Source: Cochliopodium minus
Taxonomy: Eukaryota; Discosea; Himatismenida; Cochliopodiidae
Reading direction: 5' to 3'
Assembly (NCBI GenBank): GCA_024220525.1
Contig: JAMYWO010000004.1
Coordinates: 258,270 to 290,158 of the forward strand
Length of the DNA: 31,889 nucleotides
Shown: piece after piece, positions 23,201 through 31,889 of the stretch
Layout of the letters: each line of letters opens with the position of its first letter
Numbering within the stretch: position 1 is the first letter of the stretch
Program-made: the position numbers and the translations under genes
Notes under the pieces: model-generated
Told to the model about the DNA's origin: nothing
Databases searched by the model: none
Seen by the model: the letters and a program-made list of their open reading frames with translations, nothing else

Positions 23201-23835
23201 ATAAAAATTTTTTATTAATTTTATTTTAATGTTTCATTTGAAACTAGAAGAAGTGTCCAACAGTATCGAATGTTGTACCAACCAAGAATTCTTGGCCACA
23301 ATGGACAAACTTCTCTTTCCAACTTTCTATTTCTTGAAGGTCTTTTCTCCAATCATCACCAGCACTCCTAATGCGAAGTGCTGTTTTGTAGGATCGATCA
23401 TGGGTCTCATTTATGGTAATTATTATTTAACATATAATTTTGTTTGTATATTCATTTTTTTTTAAAGTGAATTTTTCTGGGAGACAATACTATAACAGGT
23501 AATACATATTTTTTTCCCAAATTTAATTATTTATTATTTTTATTTAGAATTGTTAATTCTTCTGTACATCAATTATTCAAAAATGTTTGCCTGGAGTGGA
23601 GGGATAAAGGGGTTTTGGCATTTTGTGCGGTCCCTGGATTTGTTTCAACAGGAGAATATGTTAAGTACAAAAAGGATCGTTTTTTTTGATTTTCATTTTA
23701 TTTTCATTTTGTAGATATGACATTGTTGGATCCACTGCTTACGTTGGTTGTGAAAAAATTTTCAAGATCATCGATTTTGCCAGTATTGAGCACTCTGGCT
23801 TGTTTATTAATGATAGACTTCAAATTGTTTTTTAA
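17279..23835 (+). CDS. CLU-like / leucine-rich-repeat / degenerate SDR fusion protein
   Basis: Twenty-two exons join in phase to 1752 aa: 17279-17537, 17673-17968, 18045-18129, 18183-18200, 18286-18366, 18422-18548, 18599-18666, 18714-18887, 18934-18943, 18995-19145, 19196-19316, 19371-19512, 19564-20054, 20103-20604, 20653-22101, 22161-22192, 22249-22791, 22876-23148, 23248-23415, 23468-23498, 23548-23664 and 23715-23835. Residues 1-185 are Ser/Asp-rich and disordered. About 186-400 read like a CLU domain: GHELKNISALFDVV, DFMGFRLFVQSLLPI, ETLVYGSEDGG, YAIDLARLLPPD and FRPEFL. GINVRYLGLVR near 464 fits the same group. A helical part follows, then LRRs from about 842 to 1516 (LKVLSLNKC, LKELDISYCSSITKVG), of the F-box-LRR/AMN1 style. 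Residues 1517-1752 resemble a Rossmann SDR (VVNHGHGEVQAF, MIAGPLGES, CFVGSIMG, FCAVPGFVST). The catalytic Lys of YxxxK is absent, so it is probably not an active enzyme. Function is unknown. The exon 1/2 intron (135 nt) is the least certain junction. Confidence 0.75.
18934..18943 (+). other. 10-nt microexon
   Basis: ATCTTGCGAG is flanked by AAAAG and GTAAAA. Without it the exons 18714-18887 and 18995-19145 are out of phase, and reading through hits TAA at once. With it the peptide is AIDLARLLPPDVD, matching the D-x-A-R-x-x-P-P core of CLU domains. This is the only in-phase solution I could find. Confidence 0.8.
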
Positions 23836-23913
23836 AAAGTTTAAAGATTAAAAATTATTTTATTAATCATTTTTAATTATTTTCGAGCAAATTTATTGAC
23901 AAATAATAGAAAA

Positions 23914-26598
23914 TTAAGCTTTTTGTTTTCTCGAACCAAGATAAAGAACTGCAATTGAAAACAAGTGCAAGACTATACAAATTGCCACTAAAATGACATA
24001 ACTTCTCCAAATAGAAGCACCAGACTCCAAATAAGTTTTAATTGCAACAGATCCAGTGGTAATTGGACATATGCTACCTACTAATTCACTTAATTGACAA
24101 GTGAAACTGTAAAAATTAAGATTAGAAAACATAAATTATAAGTAAAATAATAAAAATTACGTTGCTCCAGAAAATTCATTGATGGCTAGAATTTCGTAGG
24201 CGTATTTGATGGGAGACATAAATTTGATCCAAATTAGATAAACAGGAATTGATGAAGACTTTACGAAAAACCCTCCCAACAACATGAGTGGAATGAATAT
24301 GATAGGTGCAAAAATCAAAGAAATTTGGAAACTTTTAGTTGCAGTAGAAATCGCAACAGCAAGTGCTTTTAAAAAATTTAAATAAAATATTTTAAAATTC
24401 TTTTTTTTTTTAGGTTTACCAACTGCTGTATGAATTGTAAGAACAAGGGTTGCATAAAAAATGAAGAATTTTCCGGCATCCTTGTTGAGTCCAACCATCC
24501 AGTAAACAAAAAGGCTGAATATCATTGCTGAAATAAAATAAAAAATAAAAAATTAAAAATTAAAAAAAAAATTTTTTTTACGTTCAACGATTTGGAGAGG
24601 AATCATTGAGAGCATTTTGGAACAGTAGTAAGCCAACAAACCATACCATCCACCTCCCTTTTCTCTCAAGAACAACCCTCTTTCAGCGGGAAAAGCATGA
24701 AGTTCTCCCATTAGATTAGACATGAAAACGACACTACAAATTAATTGAAGAAGTTTGAAAGTTTCAAAAAGTTGGAAAAATAATAATAAAAAAATAAAAC
24801 AAAAAAAATTAAAAAATTAAAAAATAAAAAATTAAAAAATTAAAAAATAAAAAATTAAAAAATTAGATTGTTTACATCATACAAAAGAATAATACACCTT
24901 GTCTGTTGGTTATACTTGTTTGATTATGGTCCATTTTCAAGTAGACGAGACCGATCAAGAGACCGAAGAAGATGTTCTGGAAGACTTTTGCCAACAAGAC
25001 AGCAGGGTTCCTTATCATCTGTTTTGCAGACCTCTCCAACAATATTCCAAACTTATAAAATTGTGAACCCTTATTTTCTAAAATAACAAAAAAAATAAAA
25101 ATTTCAAAAAAAAAAATTTTAAAAAAATTAAAATCTTTTTTTTACTCTTTATTTCTTTTTCTATTCCTTGGTTCCCATAATTTTCAATTTTACTTTCGTT
25201 TGGTTTGTATTTTTCAATCAAGTCTTTGGTGATCTCCGCGCTCTCAATCGTTTTATTTTCGAGTTGAAGTTTATAACCTGATGTGATCTGTTGTTGATAA
25301 AAAAATGATTAGAAGGTTAATAGGTGATTATGAAAATATTTTTTTTTTTTTTACCAAGTTGAGAAGGTAATCTGCAGGATTTTGATATTGTGGACATTGA
25401 TATCCAAGATTTGCGAAATAGGAAACCACATCTTTGGTGGATCCGTAATATACTTGATGTCCATTTGCGAGCAATAATAATTTATCGAAGAGAAAGAATA
25501 CTTCTGCAGAAGGTTGATGGATTGTAGCTATTTTAAGATAGATTTAAGGTTAATATTTGATATAAAGGGTTAATATTTCGTACAAATGATTGTTCTTCCT
25601 TGTTTGGCGAAATCTTTGAGGGAATGTATCAAATTTATTGATGTTGCAGAATCCAATCCAGATGTAGGTTCATCCAATAAAATCACGCTTGGATTATTCA
25701 ATAATTCCTTTTTTTTTAATTTTTCAGTTATTTATATAATTTAATATTTTTCTTTAAATTAAAAAAAAGAAAATTTACTTGACCGATTGATACTCTTTTT
25801 CTTTGTCCACCCGAAATTCCTTTTTGTCCTTCTCCACCAACATAAGTATTTTGGCAAGATGTAAGATTCAATTCCTTTTTAAAATTACACATACAATAAA
25901 ATAAAATAAAATTTTGCGAAATTTATTTAAATTCAATTACCTTGATCACTTCATCAACTATACCCATCTTTTGTTCATCAGTTATATCTTTTGTTAATCT
26001 TAATTTGGCGGCATAACTCAAACTCTCTTTTACTGACAAAAAAGGAAGCAACAGATCATCTTGTTGTACATAAGCCATATTGTGCTTGAAATCCTTCTTG
26101 TTGAATTCCCTCCCATTTGCCAAAACTTCACCAGTCATTATCCCTCCCATCTATAAAGCGGAGAATTAAAAAAAAAAAGAAAGAAATTGTTAAATTTACC
26201 TTTTGGCCCAAAATGTTGAGAAGAGTTGTTTTACCACTTCCACTTGATCCCATAATTGCAACCATCTCTCCTCTCTATCAATTCATATTAATTTTAATTA
26301 TTAATTTTTTTTTATTTTTTTATTTTGCCTTAAAATCCGCAGTTACTGAATGCAATATTCTTATTGATTCAACTTTACTGAAACTCTTTCTTTCGACAGT
26401 CAATCCAACGTTTCTCAAATTAATATCAAACTGTTTATTGTGCCCATTCGAAAGATACTTAAAAGAATTCTCGTGGTTCACTGACATTCCTTTTCCATCC
26501 TTTTGTTCTTCCATCTCGATCGAAACTTCATCCAAATTTGTTAAATTTATTTTGGAATTGTGATACTCTGTAGGTATGTTATCTTGATTTAAATCCAT
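23914..26598 (-). CDS. ABCG (White/WBC) family half-transporter
   Basis: Twelve exons join in phase to 649 aa: 26598-26329, 26274-26200, 26150-25941, 25874-25779, 25707-25584, 25527-25355, 25287-25146, 25077-24876, 24733-24582, 24527-24420, 24365-24161 and 24106-23914. The nucleotide-binding domain comes first: Walker A GSSGSGKTT near residue 99, Q-loop YVQQDDLLLPFLSVKESL, signature ISGGQRKRVSIG near 206, Walker B VILLDEPTSGLDS and H-loop TIHQPSAEVF. The C-terminal half has six predicted spans (RNPAVLLAKVFQ, GLLIGLVYL, LHAFPAERGLFLREKGG, SMIPLQIVEP, SPIKYAYEILAINEF). Domain order and length fit ABCG half-transporters, which dimerise to export lipids or small hydrophobic molecules; the substrate is unknown. 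All catalytic motifs are intact. Intron 1 has a GC donor. The gene converges with the CLU-LRR gene, with 78 bp between stops. Confidence 0.92.
24808..24864. repeat. A/T minisatellite inside an ABCG intron
   Basis: Alternating units of ATTAAAAA and ATAAAAA repeat about seven times within intron 24734-24875 (142 nt), the longest intron of this gene. Slippage in such repeats can explain intron-length variation. Confidence 0.7.
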
Positions 26599-27071
26599 TC
26601 TTTTGTTAAATTGTTTTTTTGTTATTTTGTTTTTTTATCTTTTCTTGTATAATTTTTTTTTTTTGATCAAAAATTTCTTAAGAGGAATTAAATTTTGTGA
26701 AAAGGGATTTTCGAGGGATTATTTTGAGGGATTTACAAGGGATTTTTTTGAGGAATTAATTTAACTTTAAAAAGATTCAAATTCTCCAACGAGAGTTTCT
26801 TCGGACCAATTTTAATATTATCTTACTTTTTTTTCAGATCTTACAAACCAAGATATTGAAACTTTAATCCTTTAATCAGATTGTCCAAGATAATTTAATC
26901 AAAATTTAATTTCTTCTAAATATGGAACATTATTTTTAAACATTCATTCTAAGATATTTGGATCATTTTTACATTTGTGATATTTTTTATAAAAATTGCA
27001 AAAATCTTCAATTATTCGATGCTAGCATCAAATTTTTGAGTTCATCAGATAAAGTTTATAAAAAAAATTTC
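26599..27071. other. Intergenic region between the ABCG and RCC1 genes
   Basis: About 470 bp serving as upstream DNA for the divergent ABCG gene and the G8 fossil/RCC1 gene. Apart from the GGGATT cluster described separately I see no gene. Confidence 0.4.
26704..26757. promoter_or_regulatory. Phased GGGATT repeat cluster upstream of the ABCG gene
   Basis: GGGATT occurs at 26704, 26715, 26728 and 26739, with a related GGAATT at 26752 and another at 26684. Spacings alternate between 11 and 13 bp, close to one helical turn, and the spacers before GGG are similar (TTCGA, TTTTGA). The cluster lies about 105-160 bp upstream of the ABCG start, where a set of binding sites would be expected. A degenerate tandem repeat is the alternative. 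Confidence 0.4.
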
Positions 27072-27138
27072 ATTTAGATGGTGTATCATTAGGATCCAAG
27101 GGTATTTCTATTGCAACTGGATTATCTTGAAATATGGG
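27072..27138 (+). pseudogene. Fossil of a G8-gene exon
   Basis: From ATTTAG at 27072 the plus strand nearly duplicates the start of the intact G8 gene's exon 5 (minus strand, 10397 downward), including its splice acceptor. It reads DGVSLGSKGISIATG against DGVALGSKGIAIATG. After this the frame is lost by a deletion of a few bases, but TTGAAATATGGG is again identical. The match ends at ATGGG, which is also the beginning of the 13-bp repeat that contains the RCC1 start codon. This is a relic of a second G8 gene copy, not a functional gene. Confidence 0.8.
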
Positions 27139-27175
27139 AAATTCAACAATGAAAAAAAAAAAATGGGAAATTCAA
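27134..27175 (+). repeat. 13-bp direct repeat at the RCC1 start codon
   Basis: ATGGGAAATTCAA occurs at 27134-27146 and again at 27163-27175, the latter beginning with the RCC1 start codon. The first copy overlaps the end of the G8 fossil, so this is probably the junction of a duplication or insertion event. Confidence 0.7.
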
Positions 27176-29394
27176 AAGTCAAATCAAATGTGATAAAAAA
27201 CGAGAAACAAGAGAAAACAAATATTGAAAACATAAAAGAGAAGAAATTAGAGATTGATCATAATTCAATACAGAGCAAGAAAAGAAAATTTATACCAATT
27301 AAACAAGAAGATTTCACTCTTGAGAAACATGATTACAAAATTGGATTCTTTATAACTGAAAATGATGATAGAATCAAAGATGAATCCAATAATCCAACAT
27401 TATGTAATCCTTCCAAAGAAATTGATCAATAAATTTATATTCAATTAATTTAGTTGATGAATATACAATCGAAAATATACCAACCATATCAAGTACTGCT
27501 GATTCTACTTATGGTATCATTAATAACTCAATAATTACCAATTATATATTATTAATTTATTCATATTATTTCGCATATGAAATTTTATATTATATTATAA
27601 CCAAAAAGGAATTAATGAAGAGGGAGTATTAGTTTCTTGGGGACAGAGTTTGAAAGATCAAGACTATCATCCTGATGTAGAACCAGTGGAGGAATTTTTG
27701 GGGATAGGTGTGGTGGCAATAGGGATTGGAAACTCTTCAATGGTACTTCTTTCGGATGATAATAAGATTTATTATCCCAACAAAGTGTAAATTCGTTCTT
27801 TGTTTTTCATTTTTAATTCTTTATTAACTTACTTCACAAATTAGATCCAAAGAATTTTATTATTTGTTCCAACCACCAGAAAAAGTAATTTGCGTATCTT
27901 GTAACGAGCAAGAACTATTTGTGGTGTGCGAAAACTCTGTTGTTTATACCAAACAATTTTCGGTTAATGTAATCAAAGAAATCACCTCTCTGAGAGACAA
28001 AAGTATAAATAGAGTAACCTCTTCAATTTTCCACTCCATCTTTTATTCTACTATAAAGGGAACTTTTTATGGCTATGGCTTGGCAAGAGATCATTCTGTT
28101 CAAGACTTATTTTCGGACTCTGAATCAACTAACAGTGAAGATGACGGAAAAAAAGATCGTTCCCCTCTTAATCAATTAGACATGACTTGGTAGATTCTTT
28201 TTTTAAATTTCATTATTTTAATTTAAAAAATGTTTAATTATATTCTGTCATATTGGAAACAAAATTAAAAAAATGTGGGTTTGTTTTGCAGCTTTCAACT
28301 GCTTTCATTCTATTTCTGATAGGACATTTTCATTTTTCATTTTTTTCAAATCATTTCTTATTTATATAAAAATTAATTTGAATGTGATAATTGGATCTTC
28401 AGTTAATGAATAAAATTTGATCCAAATTAATGTTGATTAAATTATTGGTTTGTTTATTAAAGGTTACCAAAAGGAAGAAGAGTTGTAAAACTTGGATGTG
28501 GTGGAATGGCCCATTATTGGTTACTAGATGATGGTTCGTTTTACACTTCTGGAAGTAACGGAAATGGTGCCATGGGGAGAAGCAACGAGGATGTCATTTG
28601 TGCTAAACCATTTGAAGAGAAAGTTCTTGCCTTTTCAGCGCAATATTACGGGTGTATTTTACTTGTTAAACACAATAATACTACTTCCCCAACTCTTTTG
28701 TATGGATGTACGATTTTTAGCAATTATAATTTTTTTTTTAAAAAATTTTTTTTTTGAAAGTTGGTTATAATACAAACGGAGAAATGGGATTAGGAACAGA
28801 AAACAGGTTAACTCAAAAATATCCTGTTCCATTGGCTTACAAAAAAAAAAAGGTGGTAGGAATGTATTGTGGATATTTTCATTGCCAACTCCTCGTTGAA
28901 TCTGACAAGGGAGAAAGACAATTGTTGGGATGGGGTAATTGCCATTTTGTGGATTTTAAATATTTATTTCAACCGAATTCGGTTAAATTGTTTGACTGTT
29001 TTTAATTTAGCCAATTAAGTTAATTAATTTTAGATTCAGGAAAAACATCATTATTATTTTGATGGATTTATTGAGACATTCTATAAAATTTAATGCAAAT
29101 TTATTAATAACAATACTAAAAATTTGTAAAGGGTTCAATTATTACGGGCAAGTAAATAATTTTAATAGCACTGACAAAAGTTGTAGAGGTGCTTCTTATT
29201 ATAACCCAGTCTATGGAACCAAAAAAATTTCAAGATTTCTTTCCAACGTTTGTATCTCTTGGTCTCCTGATATACATCATTCTTTTTCACCCATCGTCAA
29301 AAAAAAAGTTTTGTTTTACTTGTTGGGACTCAAATTTCAGAAAATGAAACTTCCGAAATATTTGAATTATAAAATCATTAAACTATTTTTGTGA
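27163..29394 (+). CDS. RCC1-repeat protein, paralogue A
   Basis: Seven exons join in phase to 501 aa: 27163-27403, 27454-27513, 27609-27786, 27845-28189, 28463-28707, 28761-28934 and 29132-29394. After a Lys/Glu-rich, probably disordered N-terminus (about 80 aa, starting MGNSKVK), RCC1-like blades run from FDEYTIENIPTISST onward: GVLVSWGQ, ICVSCNEQELFVVCENSVV, FYGYGLARDH, LLDDGSFYTSGSNGNGAMG, FGYNTNGEMGLGTENR, and CGYFHCQLLVE. The fold should be a beta-propeller. The tail KKKVLFYLLGLKFQKM ... KLPKYLNYKIIKLFL is the shared C-terminal box. No BTB domain is present. RCC1 propellers act as exchange factors or protein-binding platforms; the tail favours an adaptor role (inference). The 273-nt intron 28190-28462 is unusually long. 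Confidence 0.85.
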
Positions 29395-29396
29395 AT

Positions 29397-29564
29397 GTAA
29401 AAAGTGGAATTCAGGAGAAACATTCCAAGAATTTAAAAATAAGAAAAATTGATAAAAAAATTTTATTGGAAATATTGTGCTTTGCAAGAAGAGATAATTT
29501 TAATCAAAATCATGATAGAATTGGATATCGAGATTCTTTTCTCACAAATAAAATGCTAATTTGA
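29397..29564 (+). other. Unexplained open frame between the RCC1 paralogues
   Basis: A frame open for 55 codons ends at TGA 29562-29564 and contains DKKILLEILCFARRDNFN. The amphipathic character and higher GC look coding-like. It is not in frame with the RCC1 gene before it and has no clear start. It could be a relic exon from the duplication; I cannot assign it. Confidence 0.25.
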
Positions 29565-29668
29565 AATCACCATGATGTACTCTTTCATAAATATAATATA
29601 ATTCATTTGTTTTTCAAATTTTCTGTTTTATAGTTCTGTGATCCATTTTTGATTAAATATTAAAAAAA

Positions 29669-31737
29669 ATGAAAGGCCCAAATGAAAGAAAGATTGTTGA
29701 GATAGATATTAAATTTAATAAATCTCAAATAAATAATAATGCATCCAATGAATTCAAAATTGGATCAAAAAAAGAAACAGATATAATACGTAACCAAAAT
29801 AATATCCAATATTTGGCAATATAAAATATAAATAATGAATATTAAAATAAATAGTGGATGAATATAGTATCGAAAATATACCAACAATTTCAAGTACATC
29901 TGATTCCACATATGCAATCAATAAAGAAGGAAAATTGGTTTATTGGGGAAAGGTGGGAACAAATGATAAATTCTATCCTGAAATCGAGTTGGTGGAGGGA
30001 ATGGAGAATGAAAATGTGATTGCAATGGCAACTTCGGGAATCAATAGAATCTTTCTGACTATTGATAATAAAGTGTTTGTGATCATTGGGTAAATATCTA
30101 TTATTTCATTTTATTATGTGATATATTTTATAATCGTTTATAAATGAGATCAAATAATCTTTATCATTTGTAAATGTTGATCCAATCATTTTTATTAACA
30201 AATTTTCAAATTTAAAATTTAATTTCGATGAGATTCTTGGACTATTTTTAATTCATTATTTTTTTTTATAATTTAAAGAATAAAATCATAAATAATTTAA
30301 TAAAATTTCATTACTTTTTTGATTAAAATAGTATTTTTTATATTAAATATTTATTTTGTAATAGTAATTACAATAATAATAAAGTTGAATATGTCTTCAC
30401 TCCAAAACAAAGAATTCTTTGTGTAGCCTGCAACTATACCAGCTTCTTGGTAGTCTGTGAAAACTCGGTGGTTTATCTTATAAAGAATGAGAACAAAAAT
30501 ATTTTGGAGATCACATCACTTAGAAACAAAAATATTAATAGAGTTTCCGCACAAACTAATCGTGCCATTTTCTCTTCACAATTTAACAAAGACCCAAATG
30601 ACGATCTTTTTATTGGTTATGGGTTTTTGTCGGATCATACTGAAGTTTATGGAGATATCAATATGGGATTAGAAGAATTGGATATGACTTGGGTTCCAAA
30701 GGGGAGGCGTGTTGTAAAAGTAAAAATTAATTCAATTAAAATCTCATTTTATAATTCATTATTTTATAAATATTTCACTTGTCAATGTTGTTTTAATTTT
30801 TTTTTATTGAAAGGTACAATGCGCAGGAGAAGCAAATTATTGGCAATTAGATGATGGGTCTTTTTTTTCATCTGGTAGAAATGGTAATCGAGCTTTAGGA
30901 AGAGGAAACTCAGGGAAGATTTGTGATAACCCCTTTTCTGATGGCAAAAAGATTCTGGCATGTGCGGGACAGTTTTATGGTTGCATTTCTCTTGTTCACC
31001 AAGATAAACCAAATGAAAATAAACCTTCTCTTATTTATGGCTGTAAAACTTTTTTTAAAATATACATATATTAATAGTTTATTTTTTATTTTTATAAATA
31101 ATATTTATAATAATATCTTTTGGCAGTTTTTTAATAGGTAATTTTTAAATAACCAAAATTTTATTATTTTCTTAGTTGGATACAATGCGAACGGAGAAAT
31201 GGGTTTGGGAACTAACAATTCAACGAAAATTTCGCCAGTTGAGTTGACATATTGCGAAAGAAAGGTGGTAGGAATGTATTGTGGTTATTTTCATTGTCAA
31301 CTCCTTGTTGAACAAAATAATGGAGAAAGACAACTTTTAGGATGGGGTTTGTTTTAAAAATTAAATTAGATTTTTATTATTTGTTTTTTAATTTTATGAA
31401 TTTTATTTATTTAATATTTTTATTATTAATCTTTAAAGGATACAATTCTTATGGCCAAGTTAACTCACTTGATGAAAACCCAAACAAACTAAGAAACAAT
31501 TTTTATTCACCAACTTATGGATCTCGACAAATATCAAGGTTTCTTTCCAATGTTGCAAATTTACCTTGGACTCATGAATATCACTCCAAGTTTCCCATTG
31601 TTGTCAAAAATAAAGTTTTGTTTTATTTGCTTTGTACAAAAGCCAAAAAATTCAAACTTCCAAAGTATTTAAACTTTCAAATTATTAAATATTTTTATAA
31701 TTTTTATTTTATTACAATTAAAACTGGCTTAAAATAA
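29669..31737 (+). CDS. RCC1-repeat protein, paralogue B
   Basis: Six exons join in phase to 469 aa: 29669-29789, 29855-30089, 30365-30719, 30814-31042, 31176-31346 and 31439-31737. It is a tandem paralogue of the gene at 27163: DEYSIENIPTISSTSDST, VVCENSVVYLIKN, IGYGFLSDH, QLDDGSFFSSGRNGNRALG, FGYNANGEMGLGTNN and CGYFHCQLLVEQ all have direct counterparts. The tail (NKVLFYLLCTKAKKF ... KLPKYLNFQIIKYFY) is the shared box, here followed by 14 extra residues. The N-terminus is about 40 aa shorter than in paralogue A, and it starts MKGPNERK. Intron positions are partly different from paralogue A (see findings). Predicted role: propeller-type protein-binding module, possibly an adaptor. Confidence 0.85.
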
Positions 31738-31889
31738 ACGTTTGGACATGATCATCTCAATCATCTCAAATCTCATCTCTTAAGAAATAAAAATATAGGA
31801 AATGATAAATTTCTTAATCAATTCAATATTGAATTGAAAAACAATAAATATGTTTATTGTTGTGCTTGCAAGGAGATAAGTAAAGATAA
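31738..31889 (+). CDS. Possible partial exon at the right edge
   Basis: Directly after the TAA of RCC1 paralogue B, the same frame stays open for 50 codons to the window end. It contains HDHLNHLKSHLLRNKN and KYVYCCACKEISKD, with a CC-x-C cluster and spaced His residues suggestive of a zinc-binding or nucleic-acid-binding module. There is no ATG near its beginning, so it may be an internal exon of a downstream gene or part of a mobile element. The signal is weak. Confidence 0.25.

Noticed and set aside
1-31889. CRISPR array, bacterial operon, ribosome binding sites, tRNA or rRNA genes
   Set aside because: Dense spliceosomal introns show this is eukaryotic nuclear DNA. The only tandem repeats are A/T minisatellites in introns and the short GGGATT cluster, and no tRNA or rRNA signature was seen.

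Overview
This is a very AT-rich nuclear DNA segment from an intron-dense protist, most likely an amoeboid lineage. Introns are short (mostly 41-140 nt) and almost pure A/T, with GT(A/T)...AG borders. Exons are clearly more GC-rich. TAA, TAG and TGA are all used as stops, so the code looks standard. The gene repertoire is cytoskeletal and signalling: CH/LIM/PH, RCC1 propellers, ankyrin repeats, F-box proteins, a CLU-like protein, an ABCG transporter and a GPI-type G8 surface protein. I cannot name the species. Simple open frames badly under-represent the genes, so I rebuilt gene models by joining exons in phase. Each multi-exon model below closes in frame at every junction, apart from the doubts stated.

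Layout. Positions 1-3514 are a damaged or low-quality zone. It holds an edge fragment, a frameshifted and nonsense-bearing gene (844-1947), an RCC1-repeat fossil (2295-2452), and a short RCC1 gene or gene end (2877-3514) beside the only ambiguous base (2884). Next comes an F-box/multi-membrane-span gene (3738-5348, +). It converges on a compact F-box-SPRY gene (5411-6540, -). Then follow a 1239-aa signal-peptide/G8/beta-helix/GPI-type surface protein (6665-11004, -) and a CH-LIM-LIM-coiled coil-zinc ribbon-PH-PH protein (11665-15645, -). That gene shares a 187-bp divergent promoter region with an ankyrin gene (15833-17202, +). A 22-exon gene (17279-23835, +) joins a CLU-like region, a leucine-rich-repeat block and a degenerate short-chain-dehydrogenase fold. 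It converges with an ABCG half-transporter (23914-26598, -). The right end holds two tandem paralogous RCC1 genes (27163-29394 and 29669-31737, +), preceded by a small fossil of a second G8 gene.

Themes. (1) Four proteins here (three RCC1 and one ankyrin) end in the same roughly 35-residue C-terminal box, with an LPK/FPK...II core that resembles the first helix of an F-box. Together with two true F-box genes, this suggests the region is rich in ubiquitin-ligase adaptor-like proteins; that is inference. (2) Exon structure is extreme: exons of 10, 13, 17 and 18 nt, one candidate 1-nt exon (15314), and one GC-AG intron (26275-26328). (3) Decay and duplication are visible as the RCC1 and G8 fossils and as intron differences between the tandem RCC1 paralogues.
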